Shown here piece after piece: positions 13,078 to 13,254 of a stretch of DNA of 13,254 nt. This DNA comes from an uncultured Muribaculaceae bacterium (GTDB taxonomy: Bacteria; Bacteroidota; Bacteroidia; Bacteroidales; Muribaculaceae). The stretch is taken from contig CAJUKU010000028.1 in NCBI GenBank assembly GCA_910587425.1, forward strand, positions 1 to 13,254. Reading direction: 5' to 3'. Position numbers and translations under genes: made by a program. Position 1 is the first letter of the stretch, and each line of letters opens with the position of its first letter. The notes beneath the pieces are model-generated. The model was not told where the DNA came from, did no database searches, and was given only the letters and a program-made list of their open reading frames with translations.

Positions 13078-13105
13078 ATGCTGTGTGTTGTTGCACGGCA
13101 TCCTT
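13074..13105 (+). terminator. Strong hairpin downstream of the permease, possible terminator
   Basis: AAGGATGCTGTG (13074-13085) pairs with CACGGCATCCTT (13094-13105) across an 8-nt loop TGTTGTTG: 12 positions, 11 Watson-Crick and one T-G wobble. It begins 53 nt after the permease stop. A T-run does not follow directly (GCTGTATATTGC), so it is either a weak intrinsic terminator or an mRNA 3'-end stabiliser. Confidence 0.5.
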
Positions 13106-13134
13106 GCTGTATATTGCATCTTTAGATATTACAT

Positions 13135-13153
13135 CTTGCCGTAAGACGGCAAG
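13135..13153. repeat. Second hairpin, 8-bp stem with 3-nt loop
   Basis: CTTGCCGT and ACGGCAAG pair perfectly around AAG. No T-run follows on either strand. It may be a backup terminator for the permease or part of the leader region of the next gene; from 13154 to 13230 I see no further gene. Confidence 0.4.
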
Positions 13154-13230
13154 CGCATCCAGCGCCACCAGGTATCGCCGCGAACGTTCTTATAGGTTTT
13201 ATTGCGAAAGGTTGCTGAAAAACATAAAAA

Positions 13231-13238
13231 TAAATTTG
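13231..13238 (+). promoter_or_regulatory. Candidate -7 promoter box for a gene beyond the right edge
   Basis: TAAATTTG matches TAnnTTTG in an AT-rich run ending the window. A TTG at 13212-13214 lies 16 nt upstream, a little closer than the usual -33 spacing. It points rightward, so the next gene is probably on the plus strand just outside the window. Confidence 0.4.
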
Positions 13239-13254
13239 TTTTTTACAATCTTTC

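Overview
The window looks like chromosomal DNA of a GC-rich member of the Bacteroidales, possibly Muribaculaceae. The clade call rests on five things: Bacteroidetes-type -7 boxes (TAnnTTTG) in front of most transcription units, AT-rich untranslated leaders without clear Shine-Dalgarno sequences, DinB, LuxS, DHOase and polyprenol-phosphate mannose synthase proteins of Bacteroidales type, an outer-membrane beta-barrel protein with a Bacteroidetes-style N-terminus, and an SO_0444-type Cu/Zn permease. The family-level placement is an inference.

Layout. Positions 1-194 hold a divergent promoter region: a leader leaving the window to the left and dinB (DNA polymerase IV, 195-1340) to the right. Converging on dinB from the right is a tightly packed minus-strand operon read from 9365 down to about 1326. 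In transcription order it encodes a 1003-aa periplasmic/outer-membrane TPR protein, a 577-aa outer-membrane beta-barrel protein, a polyprenol-phosphate mannose synthase (GT2), dihydroorotase (pyrC), and a WbbI-like galactofuranosyltransferase. It ends in a 35-codon N-terminal stub of a further GT4-type glycosyltransferase, cut off at the dinB 3' end. Spacings are 10, 19, -14, 7 and -4 nt, so the genes are probably co-transcribed. The stub appears not to be covered by a normal gene call.

Positions 9366-9774 are a 409-nt AT-richer spacer with the operon promoter, additional -7-like boxes and two very short plus-strand reading frames of doubtful status. Next, read leftward from 11603, is a compact mtnN (MTA/SAH nucleosidase), luxS, AlbA_2/Schlafen-like gene cluster. 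The first two enzymes perform consecutive steps of S-adenosylhomocysteine detoxification and make the AI-2 precursor; the third gene is joined to luxS by an ATGA overlap and may be a regulator.

The 166-nt spacer 11604-11769 carries two divergent promoters, an inverted repeat over the mtnN start region and a small palindrome upstream of the permease promoter. The permease (11770-13020, plus) is an SO_0444-family Cu/Zn exporter whose C-terminus is a complete HMA metallochaperone domain, joined by a short AT-rich His/Asn linker containing a possible internal start codon. The last 234 nt have no gene: a degenerate 9-nt tandem repeat, two hairpins, and a -7 box for a gene beyond the right edge.

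No mobile element, CRISPR array, rRNA or recognisable tRNA is seen. The most interesting items are the truncated glycosyltransferase stub, the unnamed TPR/beta-barrel pair embedded in a glycan-assembly operon, the AlbA_2 gene coupled to luxS, the permease-chaperone fusion, and an extended -7 motif (TAnnTTTGCA) shared by four promoters.
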